From contig OY970337.1 of assembly GCA_963717475.1 (NCBI GenBank), positions 744,001 to 808,000 of the forward strand: a stretch of 64,000 nt of DNA, given 5' to 3'. Shown here one piece after another: positions 8,298-16,997 of the stretch. Source of the stretch: AC-32 sp963717475. GTDB taxonomy: Bacteria; Actinomycetota; Thermoleophilia; Gaiellales; Gaiellaceae. How positions within the stretch are numbered: position 1 is the stretch's first letter; the number at the start of each line of letters is the position of its first letter. The position numbers and the translations under genes were made by a program. The notes below the pieces were generated by a model. The model saw nothing but the letters and a program-made list of their open reading frames with translations. It did no database searches and was not told where the DNA came from.

Positions 8298-9083
8298 ATG
8301 CGCCTTCGGCTCGGGACAGTCGCTGCGCTCCTCGGCACGCTCGCCTGCTCCGGTAGTGCCTCCGGCGGCCTTCCAAGCCTGTTACTGCCCGACCTCGACC
8401 AGCGCCCGCCGCTCGCGGTCTCCGTCCGCTGGGGCGGGCCGCCGAAGCATCACCCGCTGCTCGTCTTCACGTCGAGCGTCGAGAACGTCGGCTACGGGCC
8501 GCTGCTCGTCGAGGGCCGCCGGGCAAGCAGACGCGTGTCGACCATGCGCGCCAATCAACTGATCGCGCTGGCAAAAGGCGGCTACCGGCGAGTGCCCGGA
8601 GTTGGGCGGCTGCGCTACAACGTCAATCCCTCCCACAGCCACTGGCACCTGCTGCCGTTCGAGCGCTACGAGCTGCGAACCCTCGCCGGGGCCCAGATCG
8701 TCCGCGATCACAAGAGCGGCTTCTGCCTGACGAGCGACCACCAGTCGCCGCTACCGACGCTCGGCCCCCCTGCCAAGCAGCCGATCAAGGGCAGCGACTG
8801 CGCCCGCGACAGGCCGCGTGCGTTGCGCCTCCTCGAGGGCATCGCCGTCGGTTGGGGCGACATCTACATCCCCGCGAAGGAGGGGCAGGCGATAGACATC
8901 AGCGGCGTCGCTCCCGGCGACTACGACCTCGCCCACCGCGTCAACGTCGGTCGGCTCCTGCGCGAAGCGGACTACTCCAACGATGCGTCCTCGCTGCGGA
9001 TCCGGCTGCTTGCGCCGCCGGCGCCCGGCGAGCTGCCCGGCGTGGTGGTGCTCAACACCTGCGAAACCGGGATTCACTGCTAG
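8298..9083 (+). CDS. lysyl-oxidase-like exported protein
   Basis: 261 residues. The N-terminus MRLRLGTVAALLGTLAC ends in a lipobox-like LAC, so it is likely a lipoprotein. The mature part carries lysyl oxidase hallmarks: SHSHWHLLPFERYEL with the copper-binding His cluster, KSGFCL, GWGDIY, and a late VNVGRLLREADYSND segment. In animals this copper/quinone enzyme oxidises lysine amines; bacterial homologues have been little studied and the quinone-forming residues cannot be verified here. ATG 8298. Confidence 0.8.
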   Translation: MRLRLGTVAALLGTLACSGSASGGLPSLLLPDLDQRPPLAVSVRWGGPPKHHPLLVFTSSVENVGYGPLLVEGRRASRRVSTMRANQLIALAKGGYRRVPGVGRLRYNVNPSHSHWHLLPFERYELRTLAGAQIVRDHKSGFCLTSDHQSPLPTLGPPAKQPIKGSDCARDRPRALRLLEGIAVGWGDIYIPAKEGQAIDISGVAPGDYDLAHRVNVGRLLREADYSNDASSLRIRLLAPPAPGELPGVVVLNTCETGIHC

Positions 9084-9115
9084 GCGGCAGCACGGGTCGC
9101 AGGCAGGCCAACCAG

Positions 9116-9150
9116 TTGAAAAGCGAACGTATGTTCGCTTTGATTCAAGG
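9116..9150 (+). promoter_or_regulatory. SOS promoter with LexA box
   Basis: A perfect inverted repeat AAGCGAAC-GTAT-GTTCGCTT (9121-9140) contains GAACGTATGTTC, the GAAC-N4-GTTC LexA box of Gram-positive bacteria. A -35 TTGAAA (9116-9121) and a -10 TTTGAT (9139-9144) have a 17-base spacer filled by the box. Transcription would begin at about GTG 9151, giving a leaderless mRNA repressed by LexA. Confidence 0.8.
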
Positions 9151-10712
9151 GTGCAGCTCGCACTCGATGCTCTCGACCGGCTTGTCGAACTACTCGAGGA
9201 GCAGGGCCCGCTCCCGGCCGTCGAGGCCGCCCGGGCGCTGTTCGCGACGCCGTCGGTCTCCGAGGGGCTCGCGCTCTCGCTGCTGGAAGAGGTCACGGCG
9301 GGGGACAGCCGCGTCGCGTGCTCGGGGTCGACGGTCGCCCTCGCTACAGGCGCCGACGACCCCCTGCTCGAGGACGCAGCCTTCGTCGTCTTCGACCTGG
9401 AGACGACCGGCCTTTCGGCGACGCAGAGCCGAATTTGCGAGATCGGCGCCGTGCGCGTGGCGGGGCTCGAGCTCGTCGACGAGTTCCAGTCGCTCGTCAA
9501 CCCCGGCGTCTCGCTGCCCGAGCAGATCGCGCGCCTGACGGGCCTGCGCGACCCGGAGCTGCGGCGCGCGCCCTCGGTTCGGACGGTGCTCCGGCGCTTC
9601 CTCGCGTTCGCCGGCGACGACCTGCTGGTCGCGCACAACGCGAGCTTCGACCGGCGCTTCCTCGAGCACCAGCTCTGCGCATGCACGGACGGCGGCTCTC
9701 GGAGCCGCCGCTCTGCTCGGCGGCGCTCGCCCGACGGCTGCTCGAAGGCCGCCGGCGCCGGGTCGGGCTCGCCGGGCTGGCGGACTTCTTCGGCGTTCCG
9801 ACGACGCCCTGCCACCGCGCACTCCCGGACGCGCAGGCGACGGCCGAGATCCTCGTGCACCTGATCGGCCTGGCACAGGAGCTCGGTGCCAGGCGCCTCT
9901 CCGAGCTGCGCGCGCTCGCGGCTCCGCGGAAGCGGCGGGTCTACGGCAAGCGCTCGCTCGCGAACGGCGCACCCACGAGGCCGGGCGTCTACCTCTTCCG
10001 CGACCGGCACGACCAGGTGCTCTACGTCGGCCGCGCGCGGGACCTGCGCGCCCGCCTCCGCTCGTACTTCCGCAGTGAGCGGCAGCGCCCGTCGGTCGAG
10101 GCCGCGCTGCTCGCGCTCGAGCGGGTCGAGTGGCGGGTCCTCGGTTCCGAGCTCGAGGCCGCGTTCGAGGAGCTGCGGTTGATCCGCGAGCTGCAGCCGC
10201 CCGCGAACTCGCGCAGCCGCCGCAAGGAGCAGGGCGTGTACCTGAAGCGCCGCGGCGAGGACTTCGTCGTCACGAAGACGCCGACCGAGCTCGGCCCGAT
10301 CGGGAGCCGGCGGAAGGCCGCGCTTGCCGCCCGCGCCCTCTCGGGCGCTACCGAGGAAGAGCTCGACGCGCTGCTCGACGGCGGTCCGCTGCCGCGGCTA
10401 CGTGAGCGGCTCGCTCATCTCGCCGACAGCCTGCGCTACGAGGAGGCGGCCAGGCTCCGCGACCGGATCGAGGCCCTCGAGCAGGTGATCGACCGGCTGC
10501 ACCGCCTCGAACGCTTGCGGAAGCTCGAGCTTCGGCTCGTCTGCCCGGGCGCGGCGTTCGTCGTCGCGGGCGGCCGGGTGACGATGGACGAGCAGCCGCC
10601 GCGGCCGCTCGAAGGGCCGCTCACCGCCGAGCAGGCGGAGGACCTGCTGCTGATCGACGGGTTCGTGCGCCGCCCGCCGCCGGAGCTCAAGGTGCTGCCA
10701 CTCGCCGCGTGA
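9151..10712 (+). CDS. DEDDh exonuclease / GIY-YIG nuclease fusion (frameshifted)
   Basis: About 520 residues over two frames. The first part has the DnaQ-type exonuclease: VVFDLETTGL (DxE), HNASFDRRFLEHQ, and after the frame change CHRALPDAQATAEIL (HxxxxD). The second part begins RPGVYLFRDRHDQVLYVGRA, the GIY-YIG domain of UvrC/Cho, and has a UvrB/C-like ESLRYEEAARLRD-type helix pair. This matches the actinobacterial exonuclease-Cho fusion (Rv2191 type) thought to act in DNA repair. The frame breaks near 9678 at CTCTGCGCATG; adding one G to give TGGC restores it. Start GTG 9151 is placed by the SOS promoter. Confidence 0.85.
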
Positions 10713-10716
10713 GCGT

Positions 10717-10740
10717 GGGGGAGGGCCGAAGCCCTCCCCC
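10717..10740 (+). terminator. strong hairpin terminator
   Basis: GGGGGAGGGC-CGAA-GCCCTCCCCC: a perfect 10-bp GC stem with a 4-base loop four bases after the exonuclease stop. No T-run follows, as is common in high-GC actinobacteria. It may also serve the converging gene at 10758. Confidence 0.8.
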
Positions 10741-10757
10741 AGCGAAGACGTCGGTCG

Positions 10758-11408
10758 CTACAGCCCCACGCACTGGCCGGTCTCGCGACCGGTCACGTGG
10801 TTCGGCGCGCCGCCCGAGTCGCCCGACTGAGGCGCCGGGTCGTTCCCGAAGCAGTTGAGATTGCCGTGAATCGTGTTCGTCTGAAACTCGTTGCCGTCTG
10901 GATCCAGCACGACGTTGTTGTAGAAGTTGACCGATCCGTGGACGTTGTTCCGGAAGAACCCGTTCCAGAAGCCGTCGTAGCCGGACTCCGTGTAGCCGCC
11001 GTTGATGGTGCTGTCCTCGACGGTGTTGAACGTGACTTCGAAGGGGCCGCCGAACGGGCCGGAGCCGCCCTGGATGTTGACGCCGCCGTTGATCGTGCTG
11101 AAGTGGATCTCGACGGTCATCGCGTTCGTCGCGTGCACGCCGCCGCTGATCGTCGCGGTGTGGACGGGGTTCTCCTCGCTGCCGAGCACGAGCGTCGCGC
11201 CCTGCTCGACGAACAGGCCGCCGCGGATCGTGACCGGGCCCTCGCTCATGCAGACGCCGTCCTGTGGGACGACGACGCGCTGGTACGTGCCCGGGTCGAG
11301 CGTGCCGTTGCACGCGGTCGTGCCGCCGCCTGCAGCGAACGCAGGCGCAATCGCAAAGGCTGTGGCGACGAGCACGCCTAGGCCAAGCACAAAACCAACT
11401 CTCTTCAT
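10758..11408 (-). CDS. exported protein, probable beta-helix
   Basis: 216 residues. A signal peptide (MKRVGFVLGLGVLVATAFAIAPAFA) precedes a Gly/Asn-rich mature chain. It has irregular repeats of the type ...TISGGVHATN..., ...STINGGVNIQGG..., ...STINGGYTESG..., typical of right-handed beta-helix or solenoid proteins without catalytic signatures. Two Cys near the start and two near the end could form disulfides. ATG 11408 is preceded by GAGAGGAG. Function unknown. Confidence 0.7.
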   Translation of the reverse strand: MKRVGFVLGLGVLVATAFAIAPAFAAGGGTTACNGTLDPGTYQRVVVPQDGVCMSEGPVTIRGGLFVEQGATLVLGSEENPVHTATISGGVHATNAMTVEIHFSTINGGVNIQGGSGPFGGPFEVTFNTVEDSTINGGYTESGYDGFWNGFFRNNVHGSVNFYNNVVLDPDGNEFQTNTIHGNLNCFGNDPAPQSGDSGGAPNHVTGRETGQCVGL

Positions 11409-11464
11409 GTGACTCCTCTCCCTTGAGTCGCTCGCCCGTGTGCGGCGAGCCGCAGAGGATGAAC

Positions 11465-12545
11465 CTACCGCATCCGGGGCGCGATGCGGTAGACGACGCC
11501 GCGGCCCCAGTCGGCGACGAGCAGACCGCCGCGGCGACCGGCGAGCAGCGCGAGCGGGTGCGCGAAGCCCGAGGCGAACGACGTCACCTGCGCGCGCCGG
11601 CCCGGCCGGAGATGGATGCGCACGAGCCGCCGGCCGAAGCGGTGGCTCAGGTACTGGCCCCATTCGGCGACGTAGAGGTCGCCGCGCCAGAAGGCGATTC
11701 CGTCGGCGGACGCGTGCGGCTCGAGGTACGCGATCGGCTTCGTGACCCCGGAGCAGCGGCCGCTGAGTCTGAGCGTCCGCGCGTTCGGCCAGCAGCGCGG
11801 CCAGCCGTAGAAGGCCCGGCGCCGCACCGCGACGACCATCTCGGCGGGCTCGGGGTCGGCACCGGTGCCGAGCTTGTCCTGGCCGTTCACCGACGCATAG
11901 AGCCGACCGGTTCCCGGCTGAAACGCAAGGCCGTACGGGTTGCGCAGCCCGCGCGCGACCACGCGGAGGTCGCTGCCGTCGGGCCGGAGCGACAGGATCG
12001 CGGCGCTGCGCGCGTCGTGCTCGCGGCAGGCGTCGCACGTGGAGCCGCTGCCCCAGTAGAGGCGGCCGTCGGGCCCGACGACGACGTTGTCCTGCTGGTG
12101 CTCGCCAAACGGCAGTCCCTTGACGACGACGTCGGCGCCCGTCGAGCCGTCCGCCGCTGAGCCGGAATCGTTCGAGCCGGCCCTGCTCGGAGACGAAGAG
12201 CGTGCTGCCGCGCCAGGCGAGCCCGAGCGGCGTGCGCAGGCCGCGAACGAGCACCGCTGGCTTTCGCGTGCCGCGCCGGATCGCCACGAGCTTCCCCGTC
12301 GACTCGGTCACGTAGATGCGTCCGTCCGGTCCGTAGGCCATCGCCGTGGGCTGCGAGAGGCCGCGGGCGAACGTCGATACGCGGAATCCCGCCGGGACCT
12401 GGATCCCCTGAAGAGCCGCAGATGCACCATGCAGCGAGACCGCAGCAGCGGCGACGACCCCGATCAAGAGCGCCCTCCTCAGGGGTTCGAGTTTACGGCG
12501 GAGCGCGGCCTTGGCTGCGAAACCGAAGCTCGATCCGGCTAGCAT
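11465..12545 (-). CDS. PQQ-type glucose/sorbosone dehydrogenase-like protein (frameshifted)
   Basis: A signal-peptide N-terminus (KAALRRKLEPLRRALLIGVV) precedes a six-blade beta-propeller of the GSDH family. Recognisable strands are VPAGFRVSTFARGLSQPTAM, GLRTPLGLAWRG, then in the next frame LPFGEHQQDN, GLRNPYGLAFQPGTG and YVAEWGQYL. Such exported enzymes oxidise aldoses with PQQ, but many family members have unknown substrates. The frame breaks near 12143; removing one G from GACGGGCGCC restores it. ATG 12545 gives a basic n-region. TTG 12467, with GAGGAGGG upstream, is an alternative. It is divergent from hemA, with starts only ten bases apart. Confidence 0.75.
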
Positions 12546-12555
12546 CAGGCGGCTG

Positions 12556-13749
12556 ATGTCTGAGGAAACCGGCCAGTTGCAGGCACTCGGCGTTTCGCAC
12601 CGAAACGCGCCGCTCGAGCTGCGGGAGCGCCTCTACCTCGCCGATGGGCAGGCGACGGAGCTCGGGCGCGAGCTCGGCGGCGTCGTGCTCTCCACCTGCA
12701 ACCGCACGGAGATCTACTTGCTCGGCGCCGACCGCGAGGGTGCGCGCAGGGCGCTCGAGCAGCGTTCGGGCCTGGAGCTCGACAGCGTGCTCGCCTCCTG
12801 GGACGGGGGCGAGGCGGTCGAGCACCTTTTCCGCGTGGCGGCAGGCCTCGACTCGCTCGTGCCGGGCGAGGCGCAGATCCTCGGCCAGGTGCGCGAGGCC
12901 TACGAGGCTGCGCTGGCAGCCGGGACGACCGGCCCGGTGCTGAACCGGCTCTTCGAGGAGGCGCTCCACACGGGCAAGCGCGTGCGCACCGAGGCGAAGC
13001 TCCACGAGATGCCGGAATCGGTCGCGGAGTCCGCTGTCGAGCTCGCGGCCAAAGAGCTCGATGGCCTCGAGGGCAAGCGCGCTCTTCTGTTCGGCGCGGG
13101 GCGGATGAGCGAGCTCGCCGCGCGCGGCCTCAAGGAGCGCGGGGCGGAGGTCGTCGTCTCGAGCCGGACGCTCGAGAGCGCGCAGGAGCTGGCCGGGCGC
13201 CTCGGCGGCCGCGCGGCCCCGTTCGACGCGATCGCACTCGAGCTGATCGACGCCGACCTCGTCATCTCGGCCACCCGGTGTCCGTACCCGATCCTGCACG
13301 CGGAGGCGGTGCGTGCACGTGAGAAGCCGCTCGTGCTGATCGACATCGCGGTCCCGCGCGATCTCGACCCGGAGATCGGCAACGTCGAGGGCTGCACGCT
13401 CCACGACATCGACGCGCTCGGCGAGGGGCTCGTCGGCCGCGACGAGGACGTGCGCGCGGCCGAGCGGATCGTGGCCGAGGAAGCCGCGCATTTCGCCGAC
13501 TGGCTGCGTTCGCGCGACGCGGCGCCCGCGATCGCGGCCTTGCGCAAGCACGCCGAGGAGATCCGGTCCGAAGAGCTCGCGCGTGCCGAGCGCCGCCTCG
13601 GCGAGCTCTCGGAGCACGACCGGCGGACCGTCGAGACCCTCACGACCCAGATCGTGAACAAGCTCCTGCACGCGCCGACCGTGCGCGCGAAGGACGGCGC
13701 TGCCGAGCCGCTCCGCGAGCTGTTCGGCCTGCGCGACGGCTCCGAGTGA
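12556..13749 (+). CDS. hemA: glutamyl-tRNA reductase
   Basis: 397 residues. It reduces glutamyl-tRNA(Glu) to glutamate-1-semialdehyde with NADPH, the first step of C5 tetrapyrrole synthesis. Landmarks are GVSHRNAPLELRE at the N-terminus, STCNRTEIY with the catalytic Cys, PGEAQILGQVR, the NADPH loop FGAGRMSELAARGL, and a C-terminal dimerisation helix. ATG 12556 gives the family N-terminus; a TAGCAT hexamer ten bases upstream suggests a leaderless start. Its stop overlaps the hemL GTG by four bases, so the two are translationally coupled. Confidence 0.97.
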   Translation: MSEETGQLQALGVSHRNAPLELRERLYLADGQATELGRELGGVVLSTCNRTEIYLLGADREGARRALEQRSGLELDSVLASWDGGEAVEHLFRVAAGLDSLVPGEAQILGQVREAYEAALAAGTTGPVLNRLFEEALHTGKRVRTEAKLHEMPESVAESAVELAAKELDGLEGKRALLFGAGRMSELAARGLKERGAEVVVSSRTLESAQELAGRLGGRAAPFDAIALELIDADLVISATRCPYPILHAEAVRAREKPLVLIDIAVPRDLDPEIGNVEGCTLHDIDALGEGLVGRDEDVRAAERIVAEEAAHFADWLRSRDAAPAIAALRKHAEEIRSEELARAERRLGELSEHDRRTVETLTTQIVNKLLHAPTVRAKDGAAEPLRELFGLRDGSE

Positions 13750-14906
13750 GCTCCGCTGACCTCTGGGCCCGGGCCCAGCGCGTCATCCCGGGCGGCGTGA
13801 ACTCGCCGGTGCGCGCGATGAAGGCGGTCGGGCTCGACCAGCCGCTGTTCGCGGCGCGCGGGGAGGGCGCCTATCTCGAGGACGCGGAGGGCCGCCGTTA
13901 CGTCGACTGGGTGATGTCATGGGGTCCGCTGATCTTCGGGCACGCGGATCCCGAGACGGTCTCCGCAGTCGTGGAGGCGGCTCGGGCCGGCACGACCTTC
14001 GGGACGGCGACCGAGCGCGAGGTCCTGCTCGCCGAGGAGATCGTCGACGCGGTGCCGTCGGTGGAGATGGTTCGGCTCGTCTCGTCCGGTACCGAGGCGG
14101 CGATGACCGCGCTCCGGCTGGCGCGGGCGGTCACGGGCCGCGAGCCGCTCGTCCGCTTCCGCGGCGGCTACCACGGTCACGCCGACCCGTTCCTCTCGGA
14201 GGCCGGCTCGGGCGTGCGCACGCTCGGGATCGAGGCGGCGGCCGAAGGGCGTGTCGTCGACTACAACGACCTGGGCGGGGTCGAGCTCGCGATCGAGGGC
14301 GCGGCCTGCGTCTTCGTCGAGCCCGTCGCGGGAAACATGGGCGTCGTCGCTCCGGCCGACGGGTTCCTCGAGGGCCTCCGGCGCCTCTGCGACGAGAGCG
14401 GCGCGCTGCTCGTCTTCGACGAGGTGATCACCGGCTTTCGCGTCGCGCGCGGCGGTGCGCAGGAACGCTTCGGCGTGCTGCCCGACCTGACCGTCCTCGG
14501 CAAGATCGTGGGCGGCGGCTTGCCGCTCGCGGCCTTCGGCGGCCGCGCGGAGCTGATGGAGCGTCTCGCGCCGGCGGGCGACGTCTATCAGGCCGGGACG
14601 CTCTCCGGGAACCCGCTCGCGACCGCGGCCGGGCTCTCGGTGCTGCGGCGGCTCACGCCCGAGGTCTACGACGAGCTCGAGCGCAAGGGGAAGCGACTCG
14701 ACGCGCTGGGCCAGCACGGCCGCTTCGAGCGAGTCGGCGCGATGGCGACGCTGTTCGTCGACGACTATCCCGCGCTGTTCCGCCACCTGCTCGAGCGCGG
14801 GATCTACCTCGCCCCGAGCCAGAACGAGGCGATGTTCCTCTCGACCGCGCACGGCGACGAGGAGATCGACCGCACCATCGAGGTTGTCGCGGATTTCTTC
14901 GCCTAG
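13746..14906 (+). CDS. hemL: glutamate-1-semialdehyde 2,1-aminomutase
   Basis: 386 residues of the PLP fold-type I aminomutase that converts the hemA product to 5-aminolevulinate. Motifs are PGGVNSPVRA, the SSGTEAAMTALRLAR loop, GGYHGHADPFL, FDEVITGFR and the PLP Lys in LGKIVGGGLP. The usual length is about 425-435, and the missing residues lie near 320-340 (ERKGKRLDALGQHGRFERVG), where the family normally has a longer small-domain helix pair. GTG 13746 overlaps the hemA stop. Confidence 0.95.
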   Translation: MSSADLWARAQRVIPGGVNSPVRAMKAVGLDQPLFAARGEGAYLEDAEGRRYVDWVMSWGPLIFGHADPETVSAVVEAARAGTTFGTATEREVLLAEEIVDAVPSVEMVRLVSSGTEAAMTALRLARAVTGREPLVRFRGGYHGHADPFLSEAGSGVRTLGIEAAAEGRVVDYNDLGGVELAIEGAACVFVEPVAGNMGVVAPADGFLEGLRRLCDESGALLVFDEVITGFRVARGGAQERFGVLPDLTVLGKIVGGGLPLAAFGGRAELMERLAPAGDVYQAGTLSGNPLATAAGLSVLRRLTPEVYDELERKGKRLDALGQHGRFERVGAMATLFVDDYPALFRHLLERGIYLAPSQNEAMFLSTAHGDEEIDRTIEVVADFFA

Positions 14907-15304
14907 GCCGGCGGGGCGAAAGGCGTCTCGCCGGTGAAGAGCGTCCGCGAGTCGACGAAGCAGATTGGGTTCCCGAACGGGTCGCGGGCGTAGAAGCTCC
15001 GCTCGCCCCACGGCTGGATTTCGATCTGCGACAGCTCACGGCAGTCCGCTTCCTCCGCCCGGTCGTGAGCCGCGTCCAGGTCGTCGACGCTGAAGTAGAC
15101 GTGTTGCGGGTTCGGCCCGACGGGTTCCGGGTCGCCGTCGGCGAGGGCGTCGTAGCAGGCGAGAATCGTTCCGCCGCACTCGAAGTAGTGGCGGCCGCTG
15201 GAGACGCGCGTGCCGGGCGTCTCCAGAATGCGAGCGTAGAACGCGGCCGCCGCCTCGATCTCGGAGACGGGCAGGATCACGCGGAACAGGCGCGGCTCGG
15301 TCAC
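14903..15304 (-). CDS. VOC family protein
   Basis: 133 residues with the paired beta-alpha-beta module of the vicinal oxygen chelate fold: VILPVSEIEAAAAFYARILE, and the second half HVYFSVDDLDAAHDRAEE ending FYARDPFGNPICFVD. The substrate is unknown. Its ATG overlaps the stop of the HIT gene by four bases, and its own stop overlaps the convergent hemL stop by four bases. Confidence 0.85.
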   Translation of the reverse strand: MTEPRLFRVILPVSEIEAAAAFYARILETPGTRVSSGRHYFECGGTILACYDALADGDPEPVGPNPQHVYFSVDDLDAAHDRAEEADCRELSQIEIQPWGERSFYARDPFGNPICFVDSRTLFTGETPFAPPA

Positions 15305-15783
15305 CCAGACCAGGCAGCCGCCAGCCGGCGGCGGGTTTCGATCAGGTGCTCAGGGAGCACCTTTACGTCCGCGAGGACGGGCATGAAGTTCGTGTCTCCC
15401 GCCCAGCGGGGGACGACATGGAGGTGGACGTGGTCGACGATTCCGGCGCCCGCGATGCGGCCGAGGTTCCAGCCGAGGTTGTGGCCCTGCGCGCCGTAGA
15501 CCTCGGCAAGCGCTGCGATTCCGCGCTCGGCCAGCCGGTGGACCTCGAGCACCTCCGCGTCCGTAAGCTCGGCGAACTCGCCCACGTGCCGGTAGGAGGC
15601 GACCATCAGGTGGCCGGACGAGTACGGAAACTTGTTCAGCAGGACGAACGCGGCCTCGCCGCGGCTCACCACGAGACCCTCCTCATCGTCCAGGCCCGGC
15701 GCGCGGCAGAAGACGCATTCCGTCTCCTCGTCCGCCTGCTTGATGTACTCGAGTCGCCACGGCGCCCACAGCGGCCTGGACAT
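15301..15783 (-). CDS. HIT family protein, probable Ap4A phosphorylase
   Basis: 160 residues. The histidine-triad motif HVHLHVVPRW is followed by AGDTNFMPVL, which is the pattern of mycobacterial Rv2613c, characterised as an Ap4A phosphorylase. CVFC near the N-terminus may be part of a zinc site. It would split diadenosine tetraphosphate to ADP and ATP. The VOC gene follows in the same operon with an ATGA overlap. Confidence 0.85.
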   Translation of the reverse strand: MSRPLWAPWRLEYIKQADEETECVFCRAPGLDDEEGLVVSRGEAAFVLLNKFPYSSGHLMVASYRHVGEFAELTDAEVLEVHRLAERGIAALAEVYGAQGHNLGWNLGRIAGAGIVDHVHLHVVPRWAGDTNFMPVLADVKVLPEHLIETRRRLAAAWSG

Positions 15784-15830
15784 GCCGCCGAGCCTATCGA
15801 CCCGCCGCGGAACGGCGTACCATTCGCATC

Positions 15831-16781
15831 GTGAAGAAGCGGTTGCTGCTAGCCGTGGTTCTGGCGGCCGTCGCGTCCGGGGCCGCCGCTCCGAGCGCGC
15901 AACGGGGCGGCGCCGTTCCGGCGGGGGTGACGGTCGGCGGGCTGAAGGTCGGCGGGATGCCCGTCGAGCAGGCGCGCTCCGCCCTCAACTACGCCTACAA
16001 CCGGCCGCTCCACTTCGTGTTCTACGGCAAGCAGTGGAAGGTGCGGCCGGCTGCGCTCGGCTCGTCGCTCGACGTCGAGGGCACGATCAAGGACGCCGTG
16101 AACGCGCGCCAGGGCGAGACCGTCCCGCTCGAGGTGACGGTCGACTCCGGCCGCCTCGCGCAGTACGCGCGCTGGCTGGACAGCTGGCTCTCGGTCGACC
16201 CGCAGAACGCGACCGCGACGCTGACGAGCCGGCTCACGCCGGTCCTGCATCCGGCGAAGGCGGGCCTTCAGGTGCGCGCGTCCCAGACGGGCGCACGCAT
16301 CGAGGCCGCGCTCCGCTCGGCGGTGCGCCCGCTGCTTCGGCCGTCGGCCCACACCGTGCCGGCCACGATCACGCGTCAGGACTTCGGGCCGATCGTGGTC
16401 GTCCACCGCGGCTCGAACCGGATGAACATCTTCAAGGGGACAAAGCTCTGGCGGACGTTCGGCGTCGCGACCGGGCAGTCGATCTACCCGACGCCAGTCG
16501 GGAACTGGCACGTCGTCGACATGCAGCGCAACCCGTGGTGGCGACCGCCGGACTCGCCGTGGGCGCAGGGGCTGAAGCCAATCCCGCCCGGGCCGGGCAA
16601 CCCGCTGGGCACGCGCTGGATGGGCCTCGACGCCGCCGGAGTCGGCATGCACGGAACGCCCGACGACGCGTCGATCGGCTACTCGGCCTCGCACGGCTGC
16701 ATCCGGATGCACATCCCGGACGCCGAGTGGCTCTTCACCCAGGTCAAGATCGGGACTCCGGTCTTCGTTGTCGCGGCGTAG
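15831..16781 (+). CDS. L,D-transpeptidase (YkuD)
   Basis: 316 residues. A signal peptide (MKKRLLLAVVLAAVASGAAA) is followed by two PG_binding_4-like repeats (about 35-160) and a C-terminal YkuD catalytic domain. The latter has HGTPDDASIGYSAS and SHGCIRM with the nucleophilic Cys. The enzyme forms 3-3 crosslinks in peptidoglycan outside the membrane. GTG 15831 lies seven bases after TACCAT (15818-15823), so it is probably leaderless. It is followed by convergent terminators shared with corA. Confidence 0.92.
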   Translation: MKKRLLLAVVLAAVASGAAAPSAQRGGAVPAGVTVGGLKVGGMPVEQARSALNYAYNRPLHFVFYGKQWKVRPAALGSSLDVEGTIKDAVNARQGETVPLEVTVDSGRLAQYARWLDSWLSVDPQNATATLTSRLTPVLHPAKAGLQVRASQTGARIEAALRSAVRPLLRPSAHTVPATITRQDFGPIVVVHRGSNRMNIFKGTKLWRTFGVATGQSIYPTPVGNWHVVDMQRNPWWRPPDSPWAQGLKPIPPGPGNPLGTRWMGLDAAGVGMHGTPDDASIGYSASHGCIRMHIPDAEWLFTQVKIGTPVFVVAA

Positions 16782-16868
16782 GCGATAGCGACTCTGACTT
16801 GCGCGAGCGTCCCACTCGTCCGACCGTCGACTTTGGCGTGAATGGTCGCGGGGCGACGTGTCGCCGGA

Positions 16869-16993
16869 GCCGGGCTTTGCCCGGCGGGAGGCACACGACG
16901 ACAAAACGTCGGCCGACGTTGCGCGTGGCCGGCTACGAAAGGAGGGGGCCCACGGGGAAGCAGGGGTCCCCCGTGCTCGAGCCAGGGGTTCCC
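16869..16993. terminator. convergent terminator region
   Basis: Between two converging genes lie several inverted repeats: GCCGGGC-TTT-GCCCGGC (16869-16885), a perfect 16-bp palindrome AACGTCGGCCGACGTT (16905-16920), CACGGGG...CCCCGTG (16949-16973) and GGGGTTCCCC (16984-16993). They probably form a bidirectional terminator; the 16-bp palindrome could instead bind a protein. Confidence 0.6.
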
Positions 16994-16997
16994 CGTG

